A DNA stretch of 64,000 nt from Verrucomicrobiota bacterium JB022. Its GTDB lineage: Bacteria; Verrucomicrobiota; Verrucomicrobiia; Opitutales; Oceanipulchritudinaceae. The notes beneath the pieces are model-generated. The model saw only the letters and a list, made by a program, of their open reading frames with translations, was not told where the DNA came from and made no database searches. Position 1 is the first letter of the stretch. Every line of letters starts with the position of its first letter. Below are positions 54,500 to 62,813 of this stretch, piece after piece. Made by a program: the position numbers and the translations under genes. The stretch is taken from contig JAUTCQ010000007.1 of assembly GCA_030673845.1 (NCBI GenBank), positions 41,086 to 105,085 on the forward strand. Direction: 5' to 3'.

Positions 54500-54533
54500 T
54501 CTGGGACTGCGGCGCTCCGCGCCGATCTGGTTT
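54500..54533. repeat. 34-base palindromic repeat, copy 2
   Basis: Identical over 34 bases to 51393-51426, with the hairpin CGGCGCTCCGCGCCG. It lies 16 bases after the degenerate regulator gene. Confidence 0.75.
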
Positions 54534-54573
54534 CGCGGCAGGCGGTGGTGATGTGGACGTTCCTCCCCCTGTG

Positions 54574-54789
54574 GCACCCCTCCAGGGTGCATTCTTTCCT
54601 CGAACGTTTTCCTGCAGTGTCGGTTCGCCTTGCGAACCTCAACTGCAGGCTAAGAGATAGCATCCCTTCAGGATGCTGCAACTTTCAGCAAGCCAGAGGC
54701 TTGCCAGCCCCTAGCGCGGGGTTGAGGTTCGCACCGGCGGACCGATACCCCGGGTTATTCTAGCCGCACAAAGCACCCCGGAGGGGTGC
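54574..54789. repeat. Cluster of five hairpin palindromes
   Basis: Between two convergent genes the sequence is a chain of hairpins. They are GCACCC/GGGTGC (54574-54590); a nested CCTGCAGT/ACTGCAGG with inner GGTTCGC/GCGAACC (54611-54649); GCATCC/GGATGC (54660-54675); GCAAGCC/GGCTTGC (54688-54704); and GCACCCC/GGGGTGC (54773-54789), followed by CACTGCGG. Sub-units recur near 2.5 and 14.4 kb. No ORF; resembles a REP/BIME mosaic. Confidence 0.75.
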
Positions 54790-54815
54790 CACTGCGGCGA
54801 AAAACTCCCGCGCCC

Positions 54816-57149
54816 CTACGCCGTGGCGGTGCCTTGTTGGCGCTGGGCGGCGATTTCGGCGAGCAGCTCTTGCTCCTTCTCCATGAACTCCTTGACGAGG
54901 CGGGCTTTTTCTTCGCGTAGCCAGCGCTCCTGCTCGGCCTTGCGCTGGTAGATCTCCTTGTTCTTTTCGCGGGCTTCACGCAGGTGCTTGGAGATCATTT
55001 TCTTTTCTTCGAGCAGGTTCTGGGCTTCCTGCGCCACGGTGCGGCTTTGCTCTTCGACCTCGGCCAGCATCTGTTGCCGCTCACGCCCAAGGCTTTCGCG
55101 GGCTTCGTGCAGCTCGTTTACTTCCAGGTCGAACTGGTGGAAGTTAGCCTCCAGCTCCTGCTCGCGCTCGAGCAATTCGTTTTCGCGCCGCTCCAGGTCG
55201 TCGATGGTCGAGACGAGGTTGCGCTCGCGGTCTTCGATCTGGCGCTGGCGGTCCTGGATTGCCTGTTCAAATTCGGCGGTCTGCGCCTGTAGGGCGGCTT
55301 CGAGGTCTTTCAGCTCGTGCTCGCGCTGTTCGGCCGCATGGCTGAACTCTTCGCGATCGCCTTCGAAGGCCTGCATGCGCTGCTGGAGCGACTCCATGTC
55401 GGTCGTCAGGCGTTGGCGGCGCTCGCTCAGTTGGGTGTTTTCCTGCTCGTAGCGTTCCTGCCAGGCAGTCTTTTCCTTCTCCAGCTTTTCGGCTTCTTCG
55501 CGGGCGACCTTGAGGCGGGCTTCGGCTTCGCGCTGGCTTTCGCCCAGGCGACGACGCAGCTCGGCCATCTCGGCTTCCTGGTCTTCCAGCTCGACGAGGC
55601 GCAAGTCGTAGGACTCGCGCTCGGAGGAAAAGCGTTGTTCGGCTTCGGCGAGGGCCGCCTGAGCTGTCTCGATCTCGGCCTGACGCTCTTCGAGCTGCGC
55701 CCGCCCGGCTTGGATCATCTCTTCCTGCTCGGAGAGTTCGACTTCGCGGACCTGCAGTTGGTTGTCGAGCATAGTCTGCTCGTCCATGCGCTGTTGCATG
55801 GCCTCTTCGGTCGCCTGCAGCTTGGCTTCGCGGGCCTGCAGGGCGGCTTCGGCGGCTTCGACTTCTGCCGCGCGTTCGTCGAGCTGGCGCAGGCGGTCGG
55901 CGGCTTCGGCCAGCTTCTGCTCGCGGGCGGAGATTTGCTCCTGGCGCTCATCCAGCTCGCGCTCGAGCTCCGCGATCTCTTCGGCCCGTTCGTTGGCCTC
56001 CATCATGCGCTGGCGCACGTTTTCGAGGGCCAGCGCGTTTTCCTGTTCAAAGCGTTGCTTGGCGGCGGCGAGGGCCTTGTCGGCATCGGCAATCTGCGCC
56101 TCCAGCTCGGTCTTCTGCTGCTCGTGGGCGGCCAGCTCGATGCGCACGTCGTTGAGCGAGGCTTCCAACCGGGCGTCTTCCTCGCGTTTGACGGCGATGT
56201 CGTGCTCCAGCGCCTTCTTGCGCTCGGCCACCTCGGCCAGTTCCTGCTCGACTTGGAGGCGCTTCTGCAGCTGGTTTTTCAGCGCTTCATCGAGCTGCGC
56301 ACGTTGCTGCTCCAGCTCTTGCTGCAAGGCGGCCTGCTCTTGTTCGCGGGTCTGCGCGCGGGTCGAAGCCTCCTGCACCTCACGGTCGCGCTGTTGCCAC
56401 TCGGCTTCGCGCTGGCGGAAGAGGGCGTCCTGATCGGCGATAAGGGCCTGACGTTCTTCCAGCGCCTTGGTCTGCTCCATCAGGGCCAGCTCGCGCTCTT
56501 CCAGGGCTTCGGTGCCTTCCTGCACCAGCAGGCGGTCGTGGTTGAGCCGTTCGAGCTTGAGGTGCATCTCGGCTTCGCGGAACGAGATGTCTTGCTCCTT
56601 TTCGGCCAACTCGGCCTGCCAATCGCGGACGCGTTCCTCGATCTCGGCAAAGCCTGCGTCGTCTGCGGCGGCAGGGGCCGCCGGGGCGGGCAGGGAGGTC
56701 TGGTTGAGGGCGGGCAGCTTTTCGAACAAGCCGCGGCTCAAGACGAGCTGACGCCGGGCCGGCGCTCCGAGGCCGGTGATCTTGAGCAGGCGTTCGCGCA
56801 AGACGGCTTCTTCGAGCGGCCATTCAAATACATCGTCCAGGCCCGCGCGCATGGCTTCGACCACGTCGCCAAAGCTGGCCGTGGGGGAGGCGAGGATCAC
56901 GGGCAGGCGGGGGAAGGCGTCCTTGACCCGTTGGGCGGCTTTCAGCGCGTGCTCTGTCGTATCGCCACCGATCAGCACGCCCGAGGCGGCCTCTTCCGGC
57001 AGGCGCACGAGCAGCTCGTCGACCGCATCCAGGCAGAGGGAGTCAAACCCCAACTCGTAGAGGCGCAGGATGAGACCGCAGCGCAACGATTCGTCGGGCT
57101 GAAGGACAAACCACGGTGCCGATAGGCGGGAGGTGACGGAAACAGGCAT
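54816..57149 (-). CDS. Pseudo-receiver protein with a ~600-residue coiled coil
   Basis: 777 residues. The first ~125 (APWFVLQPDES...LPVILASPTASFGDVVEAMR) have the receiver fold pattern. No aspartate is convincingly placed at the phosphorylation site, and the usual KP is WP (VFEWPLEE). An Ala/Pro linker follows. From about 175 to 770 the protein is almost unbroken heptad-rich coiled coil, full of E, Q, R and A. The start at 57149 was chosen over 57194. The upstream gene pointing away is the PilM/PEGA/TonB fusion, and the convergent neighbour is another degenerate receiver protein. A structural or scaffolding role is likely; no enzyme domain is present. Confidence 0.8.
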   Translation of the reverse strand: MPVSVTSRLSAPWFVLQPDESLRCGLILRLYELGFDSLCLDAVDELLVRLPEEAASGVLIGGDTTEHALKAAQRVKDAFPRLPVILASPTASFGDVVEAMRAGLDDVFEWPLEEAVLRERLLKITGLGAPARRQLVLSRGLFEKLPALNQTSLPAPAAPAAADDAGFAEIEERVRDWQAELAEKEQDISFREAEMHLKLERLNHDRLLVQEGTEALEERELALMEQTKALEERQALIADQDALFRQREAEWQQRDREVQEASTRAQTREQEQAALQQELEQQRAQLDEALKNQLQKRLQVEQELAEVAERKKALEHDIAVKREEDARLEASLNDVRIELAAHEQQKTELEAQIADADKALAAAKQRFEQENALALENVRQRMMEANERAEEIAELERELDERQEQISAREQKLAEAADRLRQLDERAAEVEAAEAALQAREAKLQATEEAMQQRMDEQTMLDNQLQVREVELSEQEEMIQAGRAQLEERQAEIETAQAALAEAEQRFSSERESYDLRLVELEDQEAEMAELRRRLGESQREAEARLKVAREEAEKLEKEKTAWQERYEQENTQLSERRQRLTTDMESLQQRMQAFEGDREEFSHAAEQREHELKDLEAALQAQTAEFEQAIQDRQRQIEDRERNLVSTIDDLERRENELLEREQELEANFHQFDLEVNELHEARESLGRERQQMLAEVEEQSRTVAQEAQNLLEEKKMISKHLREAREKNKEIYQRKAEQERWLREEKARLVKEFMEKEQELLAEIAAQRQQGTATA

Positions 57150-57486
57150 GGCAGCAGGGGGCAAAGGAAGGGGGAAAGCGAGGGGCGGGGGCAACGCCAG
57201 TTAGGGCTTATCGGCCAGAAGATCAACTTCTTAACCCGAGGGCGAGCCTCCGTGCGCAACGCTACCGTAAAAATCCCCTCCGGCAGAGACAAGCGGAAAG
57301 ACCTCCTGCTTATGATTAGAGGTAAACAACCTATACATTTCGAGAGTTCTCCGCCGATACTACATTTGTCCTTTACATCTCGTAAGCTGGTAGTCAGTAA
57401 ACAATTACCCCTAAAGTTCCTCGCATAACTACCCTCAACTCTCTAACCACAGCAGTTCGACCTGCATCGAACTGGAAGGCTGACCT
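57150..57486. other. Divergent promoter region, no gene seen
   Basis: 337 bases between the coiled-coil gene and the PEGA/TonB gene, which start outward from it. It is AT-richer than the flanks. A GGAAGG ribosome site lies just ahead of 57487. No repeated operator or clear -35/-10 pair was identified. Confidence 0.4.
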
Positions 57487-60069
57487 ATGGACCCTCTGCC
57501 CTTGGGCCTAGTCTCCGACCAAACGGACTCGCAACTTGCGTTTGCCCTGGTTGGTGATTCGCCCGCGCTCTGCTACAAAGCCCTGTATCGCAGCCCCAAA
57601 AACCGGGAAGATTGGGACAAGCTGCTGCCTGGTTTCCTGCCCGCCCCGGACGAGCTGAACCTGCGCTATTTCCTCGCCTCCAAGGCCACCGTTACGCGGT
57701 TTCGCCTGGAGCCGCCCAGCTCCTGGAAACAGGACCGCGCCGCCGTCTGGCCAGACTTGCGCGAGGCGGGCGTGCGCCCCGAAACCCACCTGCTGGGGCT
57801 CTTCCAGGCCACGACCGGCGAAGCCTACGCGGGCGAAGGCCCCGCCCTCGCCATTGCCGTGCCCCGCAACGAGGTGCGACAGATCGGCCGCCTGCTGGAC
57901 AACAGCGAGGTGAGCCTCGATCGCCGCCACGTGCTGGCCGCGTTGCCCGCGAACCTCAGCTACCTGATCCCGATTGCCCGGGCTCAGGACCACGGCGGCC
58001 CCGTCGCTCTGGTGGAGCTGCACGACGACCGCTGCGACTTGTGGATCATGAGCGGGCGCGGCCTGCGCCTGCATCGCCAGACTTCGACCGGCCTCAACAG
58101 CCTTGTGGCCCGCTTGCAGCAAGAGCTGAACCTCAAGTTCCCCGGTTCGGCCGCCAAGCTCGTCTACGAAGGGCTTTACGACTTTTCCGCCTCGGCCGAG
58201 GCGTTGACCCAGGAGATCGGCCAACGCCTGCGCCAGGACCTGAACGCGACCGAAGAGATCATCGGCGAACCCGTCCGCGCCCTCGCCTTCTCCTCCCTGC
58301 CTCCTTCGGCGGACTGGATGACGGAGGCGATCGGTGCCCATGCCGAGCGTGCGGTCTTGCGCTGGCCCGCCCCCCAAGGCGGTGCACAGCCCGAAAACGA
58401 GAGCGAGAAGGTGCCGCAGACTTTGTTGGCCCCCGCTGTCGCCGGTGCTTTGGCCCGGATCGAGCGGCCGAGCGAAACCGCCTGGCAGTGGTATCTGGAA
58501 GACGAAGAGTGCCCGTTCCTCGTGCCGAGCGATGTGGCGGCAGCCGATACGCCCAAGGGCATGACGCGGGCCACTTTCGTTTCCATCGCCGGAAGCCAGG
58601 CGGAAGCCGAAGAGCCGACGATGGACCCGGAGGAAGACTTTGAAGTGGGTGAGGAAGCGCCTGCCCCTGCCGCCAAAGCGCCGGAACCGGTCAAGCCGAC
58701 TCCCGCCCCGGTAGCTGCCAAGCCCGCGCCCACCCCGGCTCCGACGCCGGAGCCCGTGCCCGAGCGCAAGAAGGGCAGCCCGCTGCCCCTGATTGCCGCG
58801 ATCATCGCCTTGCTGCTCATCGGCGGTGGTATCTTCTTTGCCATGGGGCAAGGCAAGAGCGCCGAGCCGACCGCCAAGGTGGTGCAGGCCCCGCAAAAGA
58901 CGCCGGAGCAGCTAGCCCAGGAGGCCGAAGCCAAGCGCCAGGCCGAAGAGGAGGCCCAACGCCAGGCGGAGGAAGAAGCCCGCCGCCAGGCGGAAGAGGA
59001 AGCGAAGCGCAAGGCAGAGGAAGAAGCCCGCATTGCCGCCGAAGCCGCCGCCCTGGCCGAGAAGATCGTCGCCGCCGAGGCCGCCCGCGAGAAGGAGCAT
59101 GCCGCGATGGAGCAGGAGGCCCGCATGGCCCGCCAAGGCAAGCTCAACATCTCCGGCCTGCCCGAAGGCACGGTGATCAAGCTCAACGGCAAGGAAGTCG
59201 GCCAGACCTCCCTTTCCGACTACGCAGTCGACCCGGGCACCTATTACGTGGCCTTCGAGCACCCGGACTACGAGCCGCTGGTGCGCGAGATCAATGTCCA
59301 GCCCCGTGGCAGCCAGCGGATCAACGATGTGGAGCTCGCCGCCAGCACCGGCCATGTCAAGGTGAGCGCCCAGCCGCTGGGCTCGCATTTTGCGATCTTC
59401 CGCGCGGGTGCAGATGAGCCGGTGCGCGAAGGCACCACTCCAGCCGAGTTTGACCTGCCGGTGGGCACCTACCACGTCTCCTTTAGCCGCAATGGCTGGG
59501 AAGACCGCTCGGAGTCGCTCGTGGTGGGCCGTAACAACCATACCGAGATCGCGACGCAGTTCCCGGTGGCGAGCATTGCGCTCAATACCGTGCCCAGCGG
59601 GGCCAACGTGAGCATCGGCGGGATCAAGGTCGGCACTACGCCTTACAGCAACCCGACTGTCGCCCCCGGCATCTACCAGTATCACATCCATCGTCCCGGC
59701 TATGAGTCGGTCGACTTCGACATCGCGGTGCGGGCCGGCGAGCAGTTTGCGCACGAGCTGGAGCTCAACGACCTCAGTCGCGTCTTCCGCGCCAACGAGA
59801 TCGACGTGATGCCCATCCCGCTCTACCAGCCCGAGCCAGACATCGGCGATGTGCGCAAGACGGAGGAAGTGGTCGTGGAGTTTGTGATCGACCCAGAGGG
59901 CCAGCCGACCGACATCCAGATCGTCCGCACCAGCAACGAGCGCCTGAACAAGGCCGTGCTCAAGGCGGTCGACGAATGGCGCTTCCAGCCGGCCATGCGC
60001 CGCGAAAACGCCGTGCGCCTCAAGGTGCGCCTGCCGCTGGTGTTCAGCTCTGAGCGCAACGCGTCCTGA
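57487..60069 (+). CDS. PilM-like / transmembrane / triple-PEGA / TonB-C fusion protein
   Basis: 860 residues in an unusual order. Residues 1-360 form a soluble domain with strands like VALVELHDDRCDLWIMSGRG that recall PilM/GspL-type ASKHA domains. A Pro/Ala linker (388-427) precedes one membrane helix (433-453, PLPLIAAIIALLLIGGGIFF). A TolA/TonB-like charged helix with AEEEA repeats spans 472-548. Three PEGA repeats follow (550-617, 621-690, 694-762), then a TonB C-terminal domain (780-853), with VVVEFVIDPEGQPTDIQIVR and DEWRFQPA. The N-part would be cytoplasmic and the rest periplasmic. No ExbBD is adjacent. Function is unknown; a role linking the cytoplasm, wall and outer membrane is inferred. 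Confidence 0.85.
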   Translation: MDPLPLGLVSDQTDSQLAFALVGDSPALCYKALYRSPKNREDWDKLLPGFLPAPDELNLRYFLASKATVTRFRLEPPSSWKQDRAAVWPDLREAGVRPETHLLGLFQATTGEAYAGEGPALAIAVPRNEVRQIGRLLDNSEVSLDRRHVLAALPANLSYLIPIARAQDHGGPVALVELHDDRCDLWIMSGRGLRLHRQTSTGLNSLVARLQQELNLKFPGSAAKLVYEGLYDFSASAEALTQEIGQRLRQDLNATEEIIGEPVRALAFSSLPPSADWMTEAIGAHAERAVLRWPAPQGGAQPENESEKVPQTLLAPAVAGALARIERPSETAWQWYLEDEECPFLVPSDVAAADTPKGMTRATFVSIAGSQAEAEEPTMDPEEDFEVGEEAPAPAAKAPEPVKPTPAPVAAKPAPTPAPTPEPVPERKKGSPLPLIAAIIALLLIGGGIFFAMGQGKSAEPTAKVVQAPQKTPEQLAQEAEAKRQAEEEAQRQAEEEARRQAEEEAKRKAEEEARIAAEAAALAEKIVAAEAAREKEHAAMEQEARMARQGKLNISGLPEGTVIKLNGKEVGQTSLSDYAVDPGTYYVAFEHPDYEPLVREINVQPRGSQRINDVELAASTGHVKVSAQPLGSHFAIFRAGADEPVREGTTPAEFDLPVGTYHVSFSRNGWEDRSESLVVGRNNHTEIATQFPVASIALNTVPSGANVSIGGIKVGTTPYSNPTVAPGIYQYHIHRPGYESVDFDIAVRAGEQFAHELELNDLSRVFRANEIDVMPIPLYQPEPDIGDVRKTEEVVVEFVIDPEGQPTDIQIVRTSNERLNKAVLKAVDEWRFQPAMRRENAVRLKVRLPLVFSSERNAS

Positions 60070-60100
60070 CATCCCTGCACGCAAGGATTTTTCCAAACAG

Positions 60101-60130
60101 AAAGGCGACCTCTATCGGGTCGCCTTTTTT
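60101..60130 (+). terminator. Rho-independent terminator after the PEGA/TonB gene
   Basis: Perfect stem AAAGGCGACC/GGTCGCCTTT with a 7-base loop and T run, 31 bases past the stop. Confidence 0.9.
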
Positions 60131-60149
60131 GGTGCTCACACTGTCCTGT

Positions 60150-60764
60150 TCAATCCTCCTTCGGGCGATTCTGGAGTTGTTGGAACCACCAGCCGAGCAG
60201 GCCCAGCAGCAGCGAGGCGGCCAGTGCGAGCCCAAAGCGCCCGAGATCGTTCCACAGCGGCACGCCCGGCTGCATCAGGCCAAACGCGTCGGGCCCGCCC
60301 ACGATAAACCAGAGGCCGAAGACGAAGCGGAAGGCCCCGGTGAAGGCCGTGAGCAGGAGCAGCGAAGGCTGGACCAGCAGGGCCGCGAGGCCGCCCGCCA
60401 CCAGCCCGGCGATCCAAGGGCCAAAAGTCTGCATCCAGTAGGGCTCGTTTTGCAGCGCACTGGCGGCGAGCAGGCCCACGATGCCGCCTACCAGCAGCGC
60501 GATAAGGGCCCGCAGCATCTGGAAGGCGAGCAGCGCGCCCAGCAGCAGGCCGACGCAGGCGGAGACGCCGGTGGTGATCCAATGCCCGCCCGACCATTCC
60601 CAGGCGACGAGCCCGAGGCCTACCGCTGCCGTCAGCCCCAGCAGCATTGAGAGCGTGGTGCGAAACAGCTTGAAGCCGAAGAAGCAGTCGAAGAGCCCCC
60701 CGATGGCCACGAGGGCATAAACGGCCAGCGCGACCGGGTAGGGCAACAGGATCGTCTCCATCAT
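60150..60764 (-). CDS. Polytopic membrane protein, DUF4203/TMEM198-like
   Basis: 204 residues with about seven hydrophobic helices and many glycines (GVSACVGLLLGALLAFQM, ALIALLVGGIVGLLAAS). The glycine-zipper pattern is like the TMEM198/DUF4203 family. A short basic tail (QQLQNRPKED) closes it. Function unknown. It follows the zincin gene by 48 bases on the same strand and may be the last gene of the fatty-acid transcript. Confidence 0.65.
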   Translation of the reverse strand: MMETILLPYPVALAVYALVAIGGLFDCFFGFKLFRTTLSMLLGLTAAVGLGLVAWEWSGGHWITTGVSACVGLLLGALLAFQMLRALIALLVGGIVGLLAASALQNEPYWMQTFGPWIAGLVAGGLAALLVQPSLLLLTAFTGAFRFVFGLWFIVGGPDAFGLMQPGVPLWNDLGRFGLALAASLLLGLLGWWFQQLQNRPKED

Positions 60765-60812
60765 CGAAAAAGGTAGCCGCCGGAGAGCGCGGCACGAGCA
60801 CAAAGCGGGCGT

Positions 60813-61172
60813 CTAATCCAGGTCGCGCTCCGCCAGGTCGTCTTCGCCCCAGCCAAAGAGGTGCCCCAGCTCGTGCAGGTAGGTGCGCTCCACTTCCTCC
60901 GCGTATGTGTTGCCTTCATCCTCCGCGTAATCGGCGATATTGGCGTAAAAGAGGAAGATGCGCGAAGCCATGGGCACGTCGTCCACATCGGTGGGCTCGC
61001 CCTCGAACAGGCCGAGCAGGTCGTCGCCCAGGGCCTCCGCGATCTCGTCGTCCGGCACCGGCAGGAAGACGACCGGCACGCGCTCCGCCCGCTCGCGCAA
61101 GATGGGCGGCAGGGCTTGGAGCGCCTCCGCCACGATGCGTTCCGCTTCTTGCTGGAGGCGCCGGTCGTTCAT
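60813..61172 (-). CDS. Small zincin-like metallopeptidase (PF06262 type)
   Basis: 119 residues. Zinc motif HELGHLFGWGEDDL near the end, preceded by MASRIFLFYANIADYAED and ERTYLHELG, as in the minimal zincin family (formerly DUF1025). It has the HExxH but its substrate is unknown. The ATG at 61172 was taken in place of a TTG at 61178. The gene begins 12 bases after the fabF stop, so it is co-transcribed with the fatty-acid genes. Confidence 0.85.
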   Translation of the reverse strand: MNDRRLQQEAERIVAEALQALPPILRERAERVPVVFLPVPDDEIAEALGDDLLGLFEGEPTDVDDVPMASRIFLFYANIADYAEDEGNTYAEEVERTYLHELGHLFGWGEDDLAERDLD

Positions 61173-61184
61173 CGGCAAGGCGTA

Positions 61185-62444
61185 TTAGCCTTCGTGGCGG
61201 CGGAAGACGACCACGCCGTTGTGGCCGCCGAAACCGAGGTTGCTCGACATCGCGATGCGCACCGGCTGGTGCACGGCCTGGTTGGGCACGTAGTCGAGGT
61301 CGCAATCCGGGTCGGGCGTGGTGTAGTTGATCGTGGGCGGGATCACACTGTCGGTGATGGCCTTGATGCAGGCGATCGCCTCGATGCCGCCCGCCGCGCC
61401 GAGCAAGTGGCCCGTCATCGACTTGGTGGAGCTGATCTTGAGGCGCTTGGCATCTTCGCCCCACACACCCTTGATCGCCAGCGTCTCGCCGCGGTCGTTA
61501 TAGGGGGTGGAGGTGCCGTGCGCGTTGATGTAGTCCACATCCTGCGGCTGGATGCCGGCCGAGCGCAGGGCGTTCTGCAGACACACCTTGAGGCCCATGC
61601 CATCGGGGTCGGGCGAGGTAATGTGGTAGGCGTCGCAGGTCGAGGCATGGCCCGCCAGCTCGCAATAAATTTTGGCGCCGCGCTTCTGGGCGTGTTCCAG
61701 CGTTTCGAGCACGAGTACGCCGGAGCCTTCGCCCATCACAAAGCCGTCGCGGTCCTTGTCGAAGGGGCGGGAGGCCGTCTGCGGGGCGTCGTTGAAGCTG
61801 GTGCTCATGGCCTTCATGCTGCAAAAGCCGCCGTAGCCCAGGCGGGTAATGCTGGCTTCGGCGCCGCCGGCGAGCATCACATCGGCCTCGCCCAGCAGCA
61901 GCATGCGCATGGCGTCGGAGATGGAGTGCGTGGCGGTGGCGCAGGCGCTCACGATGCCGTAGTTGGGGCCTTTGAGCCCGAGGTCGATCGCGACGATGCC
62001 GCTCGCCATGTTGGTGATGATCATCGGCACCATGAAGGGCGAGATCTTGCGGGCACCGCCTTCGAACATGCGGAAATTCTGCTTCTCGATCGTGTCGATG
62101 CCGCCGATGCCGCTGCCTACGAGGCAGCCGACCCGGAAGGGATCGAGCCCGGCGGTATCGAGGCCGGCGTCGAGATAAGCCTGGCGCGAGGCCGCCACCG
62201 CCAGCTGCGTGTAGCGGTCGCGCTTGCGGGCTTCCTTCACATCCATGTGGTCTTCGGGCTTGAAGCCCTTGACCTCGCCCCCGACCTGGCAGGGCATCTC
62301 GGAAACGTCGAAGCCCTGGACACGGTCGATCCCGGAGCGGCCAGCCTGCAGGCCGGCCCAGAATTCATCTACAGTCTGACCGAGGGGCGTAATGGCCCCG
62401 AGACCGGTCACGACGATACGCGGATGCTGTGGCAATGTGGACAT
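61185..62444 (-). CDS. fabF: 3-oxoacyl-ACP synthase II
   Basis: 419 residues, a standard KAS II. Cys in IVSACATATHSISDAM, His in INAHGTSTPYNDRGE, Lys/His in SSTKSMTGHLLGAAGG, and the C-terminal SSNLGFGGHNG. It elongates acyl-ACP in type II fatty-acid synthesis. Its start codon lies just behind a hairpin with a T run, so translation and transcription from the acpP side may be limited by that structure. Confidence 0.95.
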   Translation of the reverse strand: MSTLPQHPRIVVTGLGAITPLGQTVDEFWAGLQAGRSGIDRVQGFDVSEMPCQVGGEVKGFKPEDHMDVKEARKRDRYTQLAVAASRQAYLDAGLDTAGLDPFRVGCLVGSGIGGIDTIEKQNFRMFEGGARKISPFMVPMIITNMASGIVAIDLGLKGPNYGIVSACATATHSISDAMRMLLLGEADVMLAGGAEASITRLGYGGFCSMKAMSTSFNDAPQTASRPFDKDRDGFVMGEGSGVLVLETLEHAQKRGAKIYCELAGHASTCDAYHITSPDPDGMGLKVCLQNALRSAGIQPQDVDYINAHGTSTPYNDRGETLAIKGVWGEDAKRLKISSTKSMTGHLLGAAGGIEAIACIKAITDSVIPPTINYTTPDPDCDLDYVPNQAVHQPVRIAMSSNLGFGGHNGVVVFRRHEG

Positions 62445-62446
62445 GC

Positions 62447-62471
62447 AAAAAGAGGCCTACAAGAGGCCTCT
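62447..62471 (-). terminator. Intrinsic terminator/attenuator between acpP and fabF
   Basis: Minus-strand stem AGAGGCC/GGCCTCT with a 7-base loop, then five T residues that run up to the fabF ATG. It would trim the transcript after acpP and let some polymerases read into fabF. The only purine-rich ribosome-site candidates lie inside the stem. Confidence 0.7.
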
Positions 62472-62519
62472 ATTTAGAAAGGTTAAATCGACTGCTCCCA
62501 TCCTAGGACGGGAGTCAAT

Positions 62520-62774
62520 TTAGGCACTCTTGCTCTTGATGTAGTTGGTGACGTCACCGACGGTCTGAAGCTTTTCGGCTTCGGACTCGGGGATTTCGCC
62601 ACCCAGCTCATCACTGAATTCATCTTCGAAGGCCATCACCAGCTCGACGACGTCGAGTGAGTCCGCGCCCAGATCTTCAATGAAGGAGGCTTCGGGAGTG
62701 ATTTGCTCCTCGTTCACGTTGAGTTGCTTGACGATAATGTCTTTGACGCGATCTTCGATGCTCTGGTCTGCCAT
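62520..62774 (-). CDS. acpP: Acyl carrier protein
   Basis: 84 residues, acidic four-helix ACP. The phosphopantetheine serine is in [16 protein letters not shown]. The ending [14 protein letters not shown] is typical. Carrier for all steps of fatty-acid synthesis. Downstream of fabG by 39 bases and upstream of fabF. It must be expressed well above its neighbours, which fits the terminator-like hairpin that follows. Confidence 0.96.
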   Translation of the reverse strand: MADQSIEDRVKDIIVKQLNVNEEQITPEASFIEDLGADSLDVVELVMAFEDEFSDELGGEIPESEAEKLQTVGDVTNYIKSKSA

Positions 62775-62813
62775 CTTGACTTGGCGCTAGGGGTTAAAAA
62801 AAGAAGGTTAATT

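Noticed and set aside
55317..57125. 602-codon plus-strand frame rich in Leu, Phe and Gly that looks like a membrane protein
   Set aside because: It is the antisense of the Glu/Gln/Ala-rich coiled coil; codons for Leu and Phe arise automatically from the complement.
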